Shown one piece after another: positions 55,732 to 64,000 of a stretch of DNA of 64,000 nt. Location of the stretch: positions 1-64,000 of the forward strand of contig CAJTYA010000011.1 of NCBI GenBank assembly GCA_910583985.1, in the 5' to 3' direction. Each line of letters begins with the position of its first letter. Position 1 is the first letter of the stretch. The translations under genes and the position numbers were made by a program. The stretch is from an uncultured Alistipes sp. Lineage in GTDB: Bacteria > Bacteroidota > Bacteroidia > Bacteroidales > Rikenellaceae. The notes below the pieces were generated by a model that was not told the DNA's origin, did not search any database, and saw only the letters and a program-made list of their open reading frames with translations.

Positions 55732-58581
55732 CTACCGCCGGCAAATCTCCCTGAAGTCGCAGAACGCGCATACCTCCGGCGTCCGGCAAGGCTCGAACGG
55801 TTTCGAGAAATCGAACATTTCGCCTAACGTTTCGCGCAACAGCGCCGAAAGCGGCTCGCGGTAGTCGGAGAACCGCGTGACGGGACGGTCGCCCTCGACG
55901 AGCAGCGGCGAGAATGCGGGGTCGGTCATGCTGCGCACGTAGTACAGGGCCGGCTGCACGTCGCACCGACGCTCGGTTTGGAGCATCAGCGAGTAGAGCA
56001 ACGTCTGGAGTACGGCCGAACTGCGCTCGCGCACCTCACCGCGGAAGAGCGCATCCACATCCCTAAAACAGTTGTGCTGCCGCCCCGTCTTGTAATCCAC
56101 GACGCGCAGCGTGCCGTCGGCCAGAAGATCGATGCGGTCGGCCTTGCCGGCGAAAACGACCGAATGGCCAGAGGTCTCCGTACCGAAAGCGAACGTGCAT
56201 TCGACCGGCTCTTCCAACCGGTGCAGGACGAACCCGTCGGAGGCGGCGTCGAACGGCAGGATGCAGCGGTCGATATAGCGGCGCACCACGTCGCGGACCA
56301 GAATGATCTGACCGCCATACTCGTCCTCGGTGGCCGAACTGTCGTGCAGATACTCCTCGTTGATGGCCCGCATGACCGCCCGGAGCACATCGGGCGAACC
56401 GACCAGCTTTCCGATCCTCTCTTGTGGGGCGGGAACGTCCAGCAAAGGCGCATAAAGCAGTTCCATCGCCCGGTGCAGAATGGTTCCGAACATCGGCAGG
56501 TCGATCTCTTCGGCGATTTCGTCCTCCGATTCGAGTCCGGCCACGCTGCGGAAATAGAACTTGAGCGGACACTCGACATAGCGGTAGAACGACGTGGGCG
56601 AGAGCTTGCGGCCTCCGCCGTCGAGAAAGGCGGAAAGGGCCTCGGCCGTGCGGCCCGTCTTCGGCACGACGGGAGGTTCGCGACGCGAGAGGTGGGCCCC
56701 CAGCGGGACGGTCCGGAAGTCCGGCCGGTGGGGCGACTCGTAATCCAACTGGTAGATATACCGGCTCGGCTCACCGGTGTGCTTGTCGTCGCTGCGCGAA
56801 CAATAGGCCAGATGGACCCTCGAAGCCCGCTGAATCAAACGGTAGAAATAATAGGCATATACCCCCTCGTGGTGCTGGGGTGTAGGCAGGCCGTAGGCAT
56901 ACCGCAGGTTATAGGGAATGAAAGACGACACGACGGCGCGGTTGCCGGGAAACGTATCGTCGTTGACCGACAGCACGAGTACGTTGTCGAAATCGAGGTT
57001 GCGGGTTTCGAGGATTCCCATGATCTGCACGCCGGCGAGCGGCTCGCCCTCGTAAGGGATGCGGACGACCTGCAACACTTTGCGCAGCAACGAGGCGAAA
57101 ACCGGCACGGTGACTTCGAGTCCGCAGTCCCGCAGCGAATTTTCGATCCGGCAGATGTAGTCGACGATGACGGTGAAAAATTCCCGCCGCCGCACGGCAT
57201 CCTCGGACGAGGACGTCCGCACGGCCACCAGCGAAAGCACCTCGCGCACATAGGCCGAAAGGTTTTCCCACCCCTCTACAGCACGGAACAGGCGGGGCAG
57301 CATGTCGCCCGTCGCCAGCGTCTCGGAACGGACATAGACCGACCGGCTGCGACGAATGCCCTCGACGATGCCTTCCGCGGCGGGTTCGCACTCCCGAACG
57401 AACGGATGGTTCAGCAGGCCGACCGCATCGCTATGATAAAACAGCACCCGGTCGCCCTTGACCCGTTTGCGGTTCTGCAACTCGATGAGCCGTTCGACGA
57501 ACGAATAGGCCGTCGTCTGCCGGAGCGGATAGCCCATAGTCACGTTGACGGCCGCGATCCGTTCGGGAATCGAATAGAGCACGGGCAGCAGCAACGACTC
57601 GTCGGTCAGCACGACGGCGGTCTCCTTGTCGGGCTCGATGCCCTGCCGGAGCAGATCGCTCAGAAACGTATGCACGTACTTGCATTGCAAGCTGTCGGAA
57701 GGAGCCGACACGACGACCGTCTCCTTGGGCTTCCGGAAATGGTCGTGCGTGAGCACCGCCTCCGGAGGCGGCGGGTAATTGCGAATGTTCCCGCGCAGGA
57801 AAAGACCGGCCTCGAACTCCGGATTGTCGACATAGTAGGAATCGTAGTCCCAGTAGAACTCGGCCCGGCCGCTGTTTTTGAGCCGGGAGAAAAGTTTCTT
57901 CTCGCACTCCGAAAGGGCATTGAACCCGACGACGACATAGCGGTCGTCCGCCTCGCCGGGCAACGCGGCGGCCTCGTCGGAAGCCAGCCGATCGGCCGCC
58001 GCCCGGTAGATCATGCCCTCGTAGGCCAGTCCTTGACGCATCAACCCGTCGCGGAATTCCCGGTAGACGGACGACAGGCTGCGCCATATCGTCATAAAGC
58101 GTTTCTTCTCCTCCGAAAACTCGCTTTCCAGCCCGAAGCTGCGCCAGAAGCGCGTGATGACCTGTATCTGTTCGGGCGTCAGATAGGAGTAGTCGGCTTC
58201 AAGGTCCTTCAGGTCGCCGATATTGGCGAAAAGCATGTCGGCATCAATGAGGTATTTGTCGATCTGGTCGAAATCGGCCAGCAACATGTCGCCCCAGAAA
58301 TAGAACGTGTCGAAACTCTCGTTATGATAACGGGCATAGATCTTATAGAGCTCGGTCACGAGCTTGACGTTGTCGCTGCACCGCATGCCGGCGATCTGCT
58401 GCATCACCTCGCTCACGCCGACGAACCGGGGCTGCCACAACGGACGGGCGGCGATGCGCGAGAGCGCATCGCAGAAAAAGAGCCGGGCCCGGCGGTTGGG
58501 AAACAGCATGTAGAGCGACGATACGTCGTCGCCGTAACGGGCATAGAGGCTTTCGGCGACTTCGGCAATGAAACTGCGCAT
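55732..58581 (-). CDS. addB: AddB-like helicase/nuclease subunit
   Basis: Partner of AddA in double-strand-break end resection. The 949-residue protein has a degenerate ATP-loop region near its N terminus (LYMLFPNRRARLFF), so the helicase half is probably inactive. The C-terminal RecB-type nuclease shows GKADRIDLLADG and VVDYKTGRQ near residues 820-850. Four cysteines (one in YVECPLKFYF near 670, three in CAFCDFREIC at the end) match the Fe-S cluster of AddB nucleases. It is leftward, divergent from addA, with a DUF2807 gene between. Confidence 0.88.
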   Translation of the reverse strand: MRSFIAEVAESLYARYGDDVSSLYMLFPNRRARLFFCDALSRIAARPLWQPRFVGVSEVMQQIAGMRCSDNVKLVTELYKIYARYHNESFDTFYFWGDMLLADFDQIDKYLIDADMLFANIGDLKDLEADYSYLTPEQIQVITRFWRSFGLESEFSEEKKRFMTIWRSLSSVYREFRDGLMRQGLAYEGMIYRAAADRLASDEAAALPGEADDRYVVVGFNALSECEKKLFSRLKNSGRAEFYWDYDSYYVDNPEFEAGLFLRGNIRNYPPPPEAVLTHDHFRKPKETVVVSAPSDSLQCKYVHTFLSDLLRQGIEPDKETAVVLTDESLLLPVLYSIPERIAAVNVTMGYPLRQTTAYSFVERLIELQNRKRVKGDRVLFYHSDAVGLLNHPFVRECEPAAEGIVEGIRRSRSVYVRSETLATGDMLPRLFRAVEGWENLSAYVREVLSLVAVRTSSSEDAVRRREFFTVIVDYICRIENSLRDCGLEVTVPVFASLLRKVLQVVRIPYEGEPLAGVQIMGILETRNLDFDNVLVLSVNDDTFPGNRAVVSSFIPYNLRYAYGLPTPQHHEGVYAYYFYRLIQRASRVHLAYCSRSDDKHTGEPSRYIYQLDYESPHRPDFRTVPLGAHLSRREPPVVPKTGRTAEALSAFLDGGGRKLSPTSFYRYVECPLKFYFRSVAGLESEDEIAEEIDLPMFGTILHRAMELLYAPLLDVPAPQERIGKLVGSPDVLRAVMRAINEEYLHDSSATEDEYGGQIILVRDVVRRYIDRCILPFDAASDGFVLHRLEEPVECTFAFGTETSGHSVVFAGKADRIDLLADGTLRVVDYKTGRQHNCFRDVDALFRGEVRERSSAVLQTLLYSLMLQTERRCDVQPALYYVRSMTDPAFSPLLVEGDRPVTRFSDYREPLSALLRETLGEMFDFSKPFEPCRTPEVCAFCDFREICRR

Positions 58582-58674
58582 GACAAAACAAAACGCTGAG
58601 GATTGAAAAAAATGCCGCCCCGACGGACGGCATACGGATTCGTGACCGGAATGCGGAGGCGACGGCCCTCTCCG

Positions 58675-59355
58675 CTAATTGCCGAAACAGTCGACGGTTC
58701 CCATCGTGCGCGTCGAGGTCCGCATGATGTCGGGCGAACCCTTATAGAACACGGCGGCTCCCGTATCGGAAAGCACCTCCAACCGTTCCGACGCACAGAC
58801 ATACGCTTCGGCCCCCGTCGCGGCTTCGACCCGCGTATCGACCGACGAAAGCGCGCGGGTGTCCGCCTTGGCTTTCGTGGCGGCGACGAGCGTGTAATAC
58901 TTCGTATCGCCGGACACGTTGGCCACCGAATTGCCGCCGATTTTCAGGTAGAAATCGGTCGTCGCAATGCGTCCGCCGAAGACCGCCCCGGCCGACATCT
59001 CCACCGTCAGCATGCGGGCCGAGAGCAGGCTGTCGGCCGACACGTTGGCGCCCGATATTTTCAGGGCGCTTATATCCTTATAGTGCAGCGTCACTTCGAC
59101 GATGCCCTTGTTGACCGGCGCGGGCTTGACCTTGACGTAAAGATTGCCGTCCTTGATCCCCCAGTCGAGCCGGTTGGCCTCCATCTGGTCGAACCGGAGC
59201 GCGATACGGGCCGTATCGGAGCGGAGCAACCGGACAATCATGTTGCCCAAAAATTCGACCCGGTCGAACGTGAGCGTGTCGCCGCTCTTGATCTGCTGAC
59301 CGAAAGCGACCGCCCCCAAAAACAGGCACACGGCCAATACAAAAGATTTCTTCAT
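58675..59355 (-). CDS. Secreted DUF2807 (GIN-domain) protein
   Basis: A 226-residue exported protein with a signal peptide (MKKSFVLAVCLFLGAVAFG) and no lipobox, so probably periplasmic or surface-released. The rest is a beta-helix-like DUF2807 domain with regular short strands (ISALKISGANVSA, LTVEMSAGAVFGG, LKIGGNSVANVSG). It lies 93 bases upstream of addB on the same strand and is divergent from addA. No known link to DNA repair exists. The start was chosen over an in-frame ATG at 59406, since it gives the signal peptide and follows the -7 element. Confidence 0.88.
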   Translation of the reverse strand: MKKSFVLAVCLFLGAVAFGQQIKSGDTLTFDRVEFLGNMIVRLLRSDTARIALRFDQMEANRLDWGIKDGNLYVKVKPAPVNKGIVEVTLHYKDISALKISGANVSADSLLSARMLTVEMSAGAVFGGRIATTDFYLKIGGNSVANVSGDTKYYTLVAATKAKADTRALSSVDTRVEAATGAEAYVCASERLEVLSDTGAAVFYKGSPDIMRTSTRTMGTVDCFGN

Positions 59356-59376
59356 GGCTTTCCTTTTTTCAACACA

Positions 59377-59384
59377 CAAAAATA
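59377..59384 (-). promoter_or_regulatory. -7 element of the DUF2807-addB unit
   Basis: TATTTTTG on the minus strand, 21 bases upstream of the DUF2807 start. It may also serve addB, which has no separate exact -7 element that I can see. Confidence 0.45.
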
Positions 59385-59415
59385 GTATTTTATGCGGGTT
59401 TGGCAATCTTTTATT

Positions 59416-59423
59416 TATCTTTA
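59416..59423 (+). promoter_or_regulatory. -7 element of addA
   Basis: TATCTTTA, one mismatch, 24 bases upstream of the addA start. A TTTG 13 bp upstream is closer than usual, the same arrangement as at uvrA. Confidence 0.4.
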
Positions 59424-59447
59424 ACGCACGGATGAGCCTTTTGTTAC

Positions 59448-62400
59448 ATGGGAAAAATAAAAATCCTGAAAGCCTCGGCCGGGTCGGGGAAAACCTATCG
59501 GCTGGCCTATGAATACATTCGCAACGTGATCGCCTCGCCGGGCTCGTACCGTCACATTCTGGCCGTCACGTTCACCAACAAGGCCACCGAAGAGATGAAA
59601 CAGCGCATCGTCTCCGAACTCAACGCGCTGGCCGAAGGACGGGGCGGGTACCTCGCCCTGCTGGAAAAGGAACTGGACCTCGCCCCGGAGACGATCCGCA
59701 GCCGCGCCGTGGAGGCCCGCACGAAGATTCTGCACGACTACAGCCGTTTCACAGTCGTGACGATCGACAAGTTTTTCCAACGCATCATCCGCTCTTTCAT
59801 CAAGGAACTGGGCATCGACATCCGCTACAACCTCGAACTCCAGACCGACACGCTGCTCGAAAGCGCCACCGACCGCATGATCGACGAAATCGCCGTGAAC
59901 CGTCGGCTCCGCGACTGGGTGATCCGCTTCGCCGAAGAGAAAATCGAACGCAACGGCCAATGGGACATCCGCAGCGAAATATCGAAACTGGGGCAGGAGC
60001 TCTTCAAAGAGCAATACAGGACCGTCGCCGGGGATTCGCCCTCCGGCGAGGAGCTGGTGCGGATCGTGGGGGAGCTGGTCGGCAAAAGCCGGGCGGCGGA
60101 AGCCTCCATGCGGCAGACCGCCTCGGAAGCCCTCTCGCTGATCGCCTCGGCCGGCGTATCGGTCGACGACTTCGCCTACGGCAAACAGGGCTGCGTGGGT
60201 TACTTCGTCAAAACGGCCGCAGGACAGACGGAACCCTACGGCAAACGCGTGTGCGACGCACTCTCCTCCGACGCCAAATGGGTACCGGCCCGGTCGCCGC
60301 GAAAAGGCGAAATCACCGCCCTCGTCCCCGCCCTGCGCCCGCTGCTCGAAAAGCTCTGTTCGATCTACGACAGCAATGTCCGTCTGATGACCACCGCACG
60401 GCTCGTACAGGAGAATTACCGCAGTTTCGCCCTGCTGAACGATCTCTCCGACAAGGTCGCCGAAATATGCACCGAACAGAACCTCGTCCCCATATCGGAA
60501 ACCAACGCGATCCTGCACAGGCTGATCGGCGACAACGACACGCCGTTCATTTACGAGAAGGCGGGCAACGTCTTTTCCCGCTTTATGATCGACGAATTTC
60601 AGGACACCTCGATGCAACAGTGGGAAAATTTCGTCCCGCTGCTCGAAAACGCCGTAGCGCAAGCCGAGGATTCGCCCGTGCTGCTGGTCGGGGACGTCAA
60701 ACAGTCGATCTACCGCTGGCGGGGCGGCGACTGGCGGATTCTCGGCCACCGCGTCGGCGAACGGTTCGGGGCCCCCGAAGAGGCGACGCTGGAGACGAAC
60801 TACCGCAGCCTGAGGACCGTCGTGGAGTTCAACAACCGGATCGTCGGGGCCTGCGTCGGGACGGACAGTGCCCGAATGGACGCCCGGATGGAGGAGGCCT
60901 GCGAGCAGGGATTGCTCTCGCCGGAAGTCCTCCACAGCCTGCGCGGCATGCTCGCGACCGCCTATCGCCGCCACGAGCAGCGATGCCACAAGGAATCGTC
61001 CGGCGGGCACGTACGAATATACGAGTACGATCCCAAGACGCAGAGCGAAACCGAACTGGCCGTCCGGGCCATCGAAGAATTGCAGCAGCGAGGGTACGAA
61101 GCAGGCGACATCGCCGTGCTGGTGCGCACGAACCCGCAGGGGTCGGCCATCGCCCAAGCGCTGCTCGACCGCAAGGCCGCCTGCCCCGACGCGCCGTACC
61201 GCTACGACGTCGTCACGCAGGAGGCGCTGCAAATCGGCCATTCCGACACCGCGAGTTTCATCGCCGCCGTGCTCCGGCTGGCCTCCGAAGGCGACGACTC
61301 CGTCAAAAGGGCCGTCTACAACCGCTATCTGGGCGAACCGATGGAACGCCCGCTTTCCGGAGAGGAAAAAGACTTCGTCGGCCGCCTGTGTCTGCTTTCC
61401 ATCGAGGAGGCTTTCGAGGAGATTCTGCTGCGCTACCGGCTGAACGAACAGGCACAGGAGGTAGCCTACCTGCAGGCCATGCAGGAACAGATCCATGCGT
61501 TCAGCACCTCGAAAATCGCCGACATCCCGCTGTTTCTCAAATGGTGGGACGAAACGGGACGCAGCCAGTCCATCAGCCTGCCGCGGACCCGCAACGCCAT
61601 CACCGTCATCACCGTACACAAAGCCAAAGGCTTACAGTACAAAGCCGTCGTACTGCCCTACTGCAACTGGAGCCTCGCCCCCAAAACAGGCAACCTGACA
61701 TGGGTCCGGAGCCGGCAGGAGCCGTTCGACCGGTTGGGCACCGTCCCGGTGAACTGGGGCAACGCGTTGGCCCGGTCGGCCTTCGCCGAAGACAGCTTCA
61801 AAGAAACGGTCCTTTCGCACATCGATAACATCAACCTCTTTTACGTGGCCGTCACACGAGCCGAAGAAGAACTCCACATCGTCGTGCCGCGCGTCGGGAA
61901 GAGTGCGTCTTCACGCATCAATGAACTGATTGTCGGCGCATTGGAAACAGGACCGGACGACACGGTCGCGCTCGGCGACATGACCGGTACGGTCCGCGAA
62001 ACCGATCAAGGGCGCATCTTCGATTTCGGGACACCGCTCAGTCCCGCTGTCCGACAAGCCGACGCTCCGACAGCCCCGACGCCGTACCCGTCCCGCAAAA
62101 TAGGGGCCCGGCTCCGGTTCCGACTCGGCAGCCAGCGTTATTTTCCGCAGGAGGACGAGGGCGAGGCACCCGCTCCGGTGCTCTCCCCGCGCAACCACGG
62201 CATCATCATGCACAAGCTGCTGGAAAACATCGCCGACCGGACGCAGATCGGACCGCAACTCCGCCAGATGAGAGACAGCGGCCAGATTTCGGAGCCCGAA
62301 GCCGAGAACGTCCGCAAAAAACTCGAAACGGCTCTCGACGACCCGACGGTCGCCTCGTGGTTCGATCCGCGGTGGACCGTCGTACGCAACGAAAACGACA

Positions 62401-62621
62401 TCATCGTCCCCGGACAGTCGGGCATCCGGCGCCCCGACCGCGTGCTGCTCAAAGGCACGGAAGCCGTCGTGATCGACTATAAGTTCGGCCTTCGCAAAAC
62501 CAACCGGCACGTCCGGCAGGTCGGCGAATACATGGATCTGCTCCGACAAATGGGCTACCGGACGGTACGAGGCTTCCTGTGGTACGTGGAAAGGGACGAA
62601 ATACAAGCGGTTACGGACTAA
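59448..62621 (+). CDS. addA: AddA/RecB-type UvrD-family helicase-nuclease
   Basis: ATP-driven 3'-5' helicase and nuclease that processes broken DNA ends for RecA. The 1057-residue protein starts at once with Walker A ILKASAGSGKTYRLAYEY (residues 5-22), then AVTFTNKATEEMKQRI near 45. Helicase motifs include DEFQDTSMQQW near 382, LVGDVKQSIYRWRGG near 410, ETNYRS near 450 and VTVHKAKGLQYKAVVLP near 720. The C-terminal nuclease has NHGIIMHKLLENI near 920 and RPDRVLLKGTEAVVIDYKFG near 1000. Divergent from addB, but the pair surely works together. Confidence 0.93.
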   Translation: MGKIKILKASAGSGKTYRLAYEYIRNVIASPGSYRHILAVTFTNKATEEMKQRIVSELNALAEGRGGYLALLEKELDLAPETIRSRAVEARTKILHDYSRFTVVTIDKFFQRIIRSFIKELGIDIRYNLELQTDTLLESATDRMIDEIAVNRRLRDWVIRFAEEKIERNGQWDIRSEISKLGQELFKEQYRTVAGDSPSGEELVRIVGELVGKSRAAEASMRQTASEALSLIASAGVSVDDFAYGKQGCVGYFVKTAAGQTEPYGKRVCDALSSDAKWVPARSPRKGEITALVPALRPLLEKLCSIYDSNVRLMTTARLVQENYRSFALLNDLSDKVAEICTEQNLVPISETNAILHRLIGDNDTPFIYEKAGNVFSRFMIDEFQDTSMQQWENFVPLLENAVAQAEDSPVLLVGDVKQSIYRWRGGDWRILGHRVGERFGAPEEATLETNYRSLRTVVEFNNRIVGACVGTDSARMDARMEEACEQGLLSPEVLHSLRGMLATAYRRHEQRCHKESSGGHVRIYEYDPKTQSETELAVRAIEELQQRGYEAGDIAVLVRTNPQGSAIAQALLDRKAACPDAPYRYDVVTQEALQIGHSDTASFIAAVLRLASEGDDSVKRAVYNRYLGEPMERPLSGEEKDFVGRLCLLSIEEAFEEILLRYRLNEQAQEVAYLQAMQEQIHAFSTSKIADIPLFLKWWDETGRSQSISLPRTRNAITVITVHKAKGLQYKAVVLPYCNWSLAPKTGNLTWVRSRQEPFDRLGTVPVNWGNALARSAFAEDSFKETVLSHIDNINLFYVAVTRAEEELHIVVPRVGKSASSRINELIVGALETGPDDTVALGDMTGTVRETDQGRIFDFGTPLSPAVRQADAPTAPTPYPSRKIGARLRFRLGSQRYFPQEDEGEAPAPVLSPRNHGIIMHKLLENIADRTQIGPQLRQMRDSGQISEPEAENVRKKLETALDDPTVASWFDPRWTVVRNENDIIVPGQSGIRRPDRVLLKGTEAVVIDYKFGLRKTNRHVRQVGEYMDLLRQMGYRTVRGFLWYVERDEIQAVTD

Positions 62622-62627
62622 GGGAGA

Positions 62628-62676
62628 CCTCTTTCCTCTTTCCTCTTTCCTCTTTCCTCTTTCCTCTTTCCTCCCT
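62628..62676. repeat. Heptanucleotide tandem repeat (CCTCTTT)
   Basis: Six perfect copies of CCTCTTT (62628-62669) and a degenerate seventh (CCTCCCT), starting 7 bases after the addA stop. The 7-bp unit is not a multiple of three, and copy number can change by slippage, but here no gene reads through it. Confidence 0.95.
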
Positions 62677-63289
62677 CATCATCAACGCCTTCACGGCTCT
62701 TTCAGTTCCCTTCCCCATTTCCTTCCGCCTTTTTCCCGCCGGAACCCTATCCCCGGATATACCGACGTTCGGAATACCATTTAAAAATCCGTCGCAACCC
62801 TTTGCGGCCGCAAGCCGCATATTCATATCGCCCCTGTAAAACAGAGCCCAATTATATACTTTAGCGCACCAAAATATTGTCAATCAATTACATACAAAGT
62901 TGATGCGTTTTGTTTTAACGGAAAACAATATCACCTTTGCACTAAGTTCTTAAAAAGACGGAAGACTGTTGGCATCTATTAAGCTGAGGACATCGATCTT
63001 AAAACAATTATGGGACACTATCTGAGCGACATAATGGTCATTGCATAGTGAACTTTTGATCCGATTGTTTCACTTAAAAAATACTGCCATGAAAAGTGTT
63101 TCACGCCTCCATATTTCGACACACCGACGAAAACTCGCACGTCCCCCCCCTTCCGGACGGCAGTCTTTCCCCCTCGTCAACAAGACAATCCGGACACGAA
63201 GTTCTCAGCTGCGAGCACCTGCGGACAGATTCGGTCACGGCAGCCCGAAACATCGGCACATCGAAAGATACGACGGTCAAAAACAAAAA

Positions 63290-63315
63290 GAGGGCGCTTC
63301 CTGTGAAGCGCCCTC
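63290..63315 (-). terminator. Terminator of the right-edge gene
   Basis: A perfect 11-base stem (63290-63300 with 63305-63315, loop CTGT), followed on the minus strand by TTTTTGTTTT. It lies 32 bases past the stop of the leftward partial gene. Confidence 0.85.
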
Positions 63316-63346
63316 TCCGATAAGTAGTCGTCTTTTCAATTTCGCA

Positions 63347-64000
63347 TTACTGCGGAACTTCTTCGTTATCCGGTCTTTCCATGCGAAGGTCACGGAGGTA
63401 AACCGATCCCGTAGCGGCCAAACCGTCGATGTCGAGACGCATCGCGTGGTTACCTGCATCGGGGAACTGTTTGAATTTCTTTTCGACGGCATCCGTCCAA
63501 TCCACGTGAACAGCCACCCAGATGTCGGTAGCCTGTACCGTGGGCAGGTTCGCTTCCCAACCGCCGACTTCGCGGAAGAACAACTGGAAGTGGAACTTCT
63601 GGTTGCACTTGTAGTCGTAGTAAACCTGCGTGTGTTCGATCGTCGAGTTGTTCGACTTGCCCGAAGAGTGATAGTACGGGTCGCCGAGGTTCGTTACCGT
63701 GAAGCAGTAGGTATTGTATTCCTCGTCATCGTCGTCCGATTCGATCGAGCAGGTCACGTTGTGAGCTCCGCCGTCCGCAGCAGGGAAGAAAATACGGCAG
63801 CCTTCTTTGCGTCTCTTGAGCTCGGAAGCCGTTCTTTCACGCACCTGAACGTTACGGATTTCGATTTCGGTACCGGGTTCCGTCTCGCCGAGTACGAAGT
63901 TGGCGGAGTATCCGGGAACAGCCTGATCGGCATTGCGGATAATGGTCGTCAGGTCGATCGCATAACGTTTCCATTCGGTCGTCGATTCGAGGTCATAGCA
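63347..64000 (-). CDS. C-terminal part of a probable cell-surface protein (partial)
   Basis: The open frame continues past the right edge, so the start is missing; 217 residues are visible. The segment is rich in aromatic and polar residues (TEWKRYAIDLTTIIRN, FHFQLFFREVGGWEANLP, IWVAVHVDWTD, GSVYLRDLRMERPD) and reads like consecutive beta-sandwich carbohydrate-binding-type modules of Bacteroidota surface lipoproteins. The FVLGETEPGTEIEIRNVQV and GSVYLRDLRM stretches resemble the repeated strand at the end of such modules. No catalytic motif is seen. It ends just before a terminator. Confidence 0.65.
   Translation of the reverse strand, partial: CYDLESTTEWKRYAIDLTTIIRNADQAVPGYSANFVLGETEPGTEIEIRNVQVRERTASELKRRKEGCRIFFPAADGGAHNVTCSIESDDDDEEYNTYCFTVTNLGDPYYHSSGKSNNSTIEHTQVYYDYKCNQKFHFQLFFREVGGWEANLPTVQATDIWVAVHVDWTDAVEKKFKQFPDAGNHAMRLDIDGLAATGSVYLRDLRMERPDNEEVPQ

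Larger units (their letters stand above)
62622..63346. other. Right intergenic region
   Basis: Holds the 7-bp tandem repeat (62628-62676), then an AT-rich stretch (about 62840-63090). That stretch has a TTTTG (62908-62912) 19 bp from CACCTTTG (62932-62939), a possible weak rightward promoter. A run of eight C at 63143-63150 follows, then the terminator of the leftward gene at 63290-63315. Short frames such as ATG at 63009 and 63089 resemble no known protein. Confidence 0.5.

Noticed and set aside
55421..55864. 147-codon rightward frame before addB
   Set aside because: Composition is typical of chance frames, and its 3' part is antisense to the conserved Cys-rich end of addB.
62628..62676. 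CRISPR-like repeat array after addA
   Set aside because: The units are 7 bp with no spacers; it is a simple tandem repeat and there are no cas genes in the window.

Overview
The window reads as a chromosomal segment of a moderately GC-rich member of the Bacteroidota, most likely order Bacteroidales. An Alistipes/Rikenellaceae-type genome is my best guess, by inference only. The support is the repeated TAnnTTTG -7 promoter element (often with TTG or TTTG 19-21 bp upstream), very few Shine-Dalgarno sites, a six-gene Na+-NQR operon, a type III glutamine synthetase (GSIII), AddAB-type recombination nuclease genes, DUF2807 proteins and short lipoprotein signals. Almost everything is core metabolism and information processing. 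I see no complete insertion sequence, prophage, CRISPR array, tRNA or rRNA.

Layout. 0.6-2.1 kb: two paralogous secreted proteins of unknown function. 2.3-4.3 kb (minus): galK and truA. 4.4-8.8 kb (plus): dapB, lepB, a YigZ/IMPACT protein, and pyrB-pyrI with a strong terminator. 9.4-14.1 kb (plus): uvrA, an M16 zinc protease and an O-methyltransferase. 14.1-15.9 kb: a gene-free stretch with a degenerate 250-280 bp direct repeat and an inverted arm. 15.9-17.0 kb: an XRE regulator and a very AT-rich interval with recurring TTACA/TGTAA motifs and a possible short transcript. 17.0-19.2 kb (minus): a HIT protein and a phosphohexomutase. 19.4-25.3 kb (plus): dnaA, bcp, recA, a bifunctional RelA/SpoT enzyme and a small membrane-anchored protein. 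26.2-27.8 kb: zinc-type ABC binding protein and ATPase without a neighbouring permease. 28.6-30.4 kb (minus): a small conserved protein and bifunctional nnr. About 30.76-30.86 kb: a short lepA remnant. 31.3-37.2 kb (minus): nqrABCDEF. 37.5-41.0 kb (minus): a C1 peptidase, then capA-like and hydE genes overlapping each other. 41.0-42.4 kb (plus): short TatD and TcdA. 42.7-47.7 kb (minus): DUF2807 lipoprotein, gpmI, alaS. 47.8-52.1 kb (plus): two M23 peptidases and GSIII. 52.6-53.2 kb: a frameshifted probable outer-membrane protein. 53.5-55.2 kb: an S41 peptidase. 55.7-62.6 kb: addB and a DUF2807 gene on minus, addA divergent on plus. The end holds a 7-bp tandem repeat and the 3' end of a large cell-surface-type protein.

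How it fits together. Na+-NQR, a HydE-type radical SAM enzyme and oxygen-independent housekeeping suit an anaerobic gut fermenter. Galactokinase and phosphohexomutase feed sugar into glycolysis with GpmI. GSIII handles ammonium. dnaA, recA, uvrA and addAB give a replication and repair set. No complete new system is visible. The best candidates for something undescribed are the XRE-linked AT-rich interval, the repeat region at 14.5-15.4 kb, and the paired two-repeat secreted proteins.
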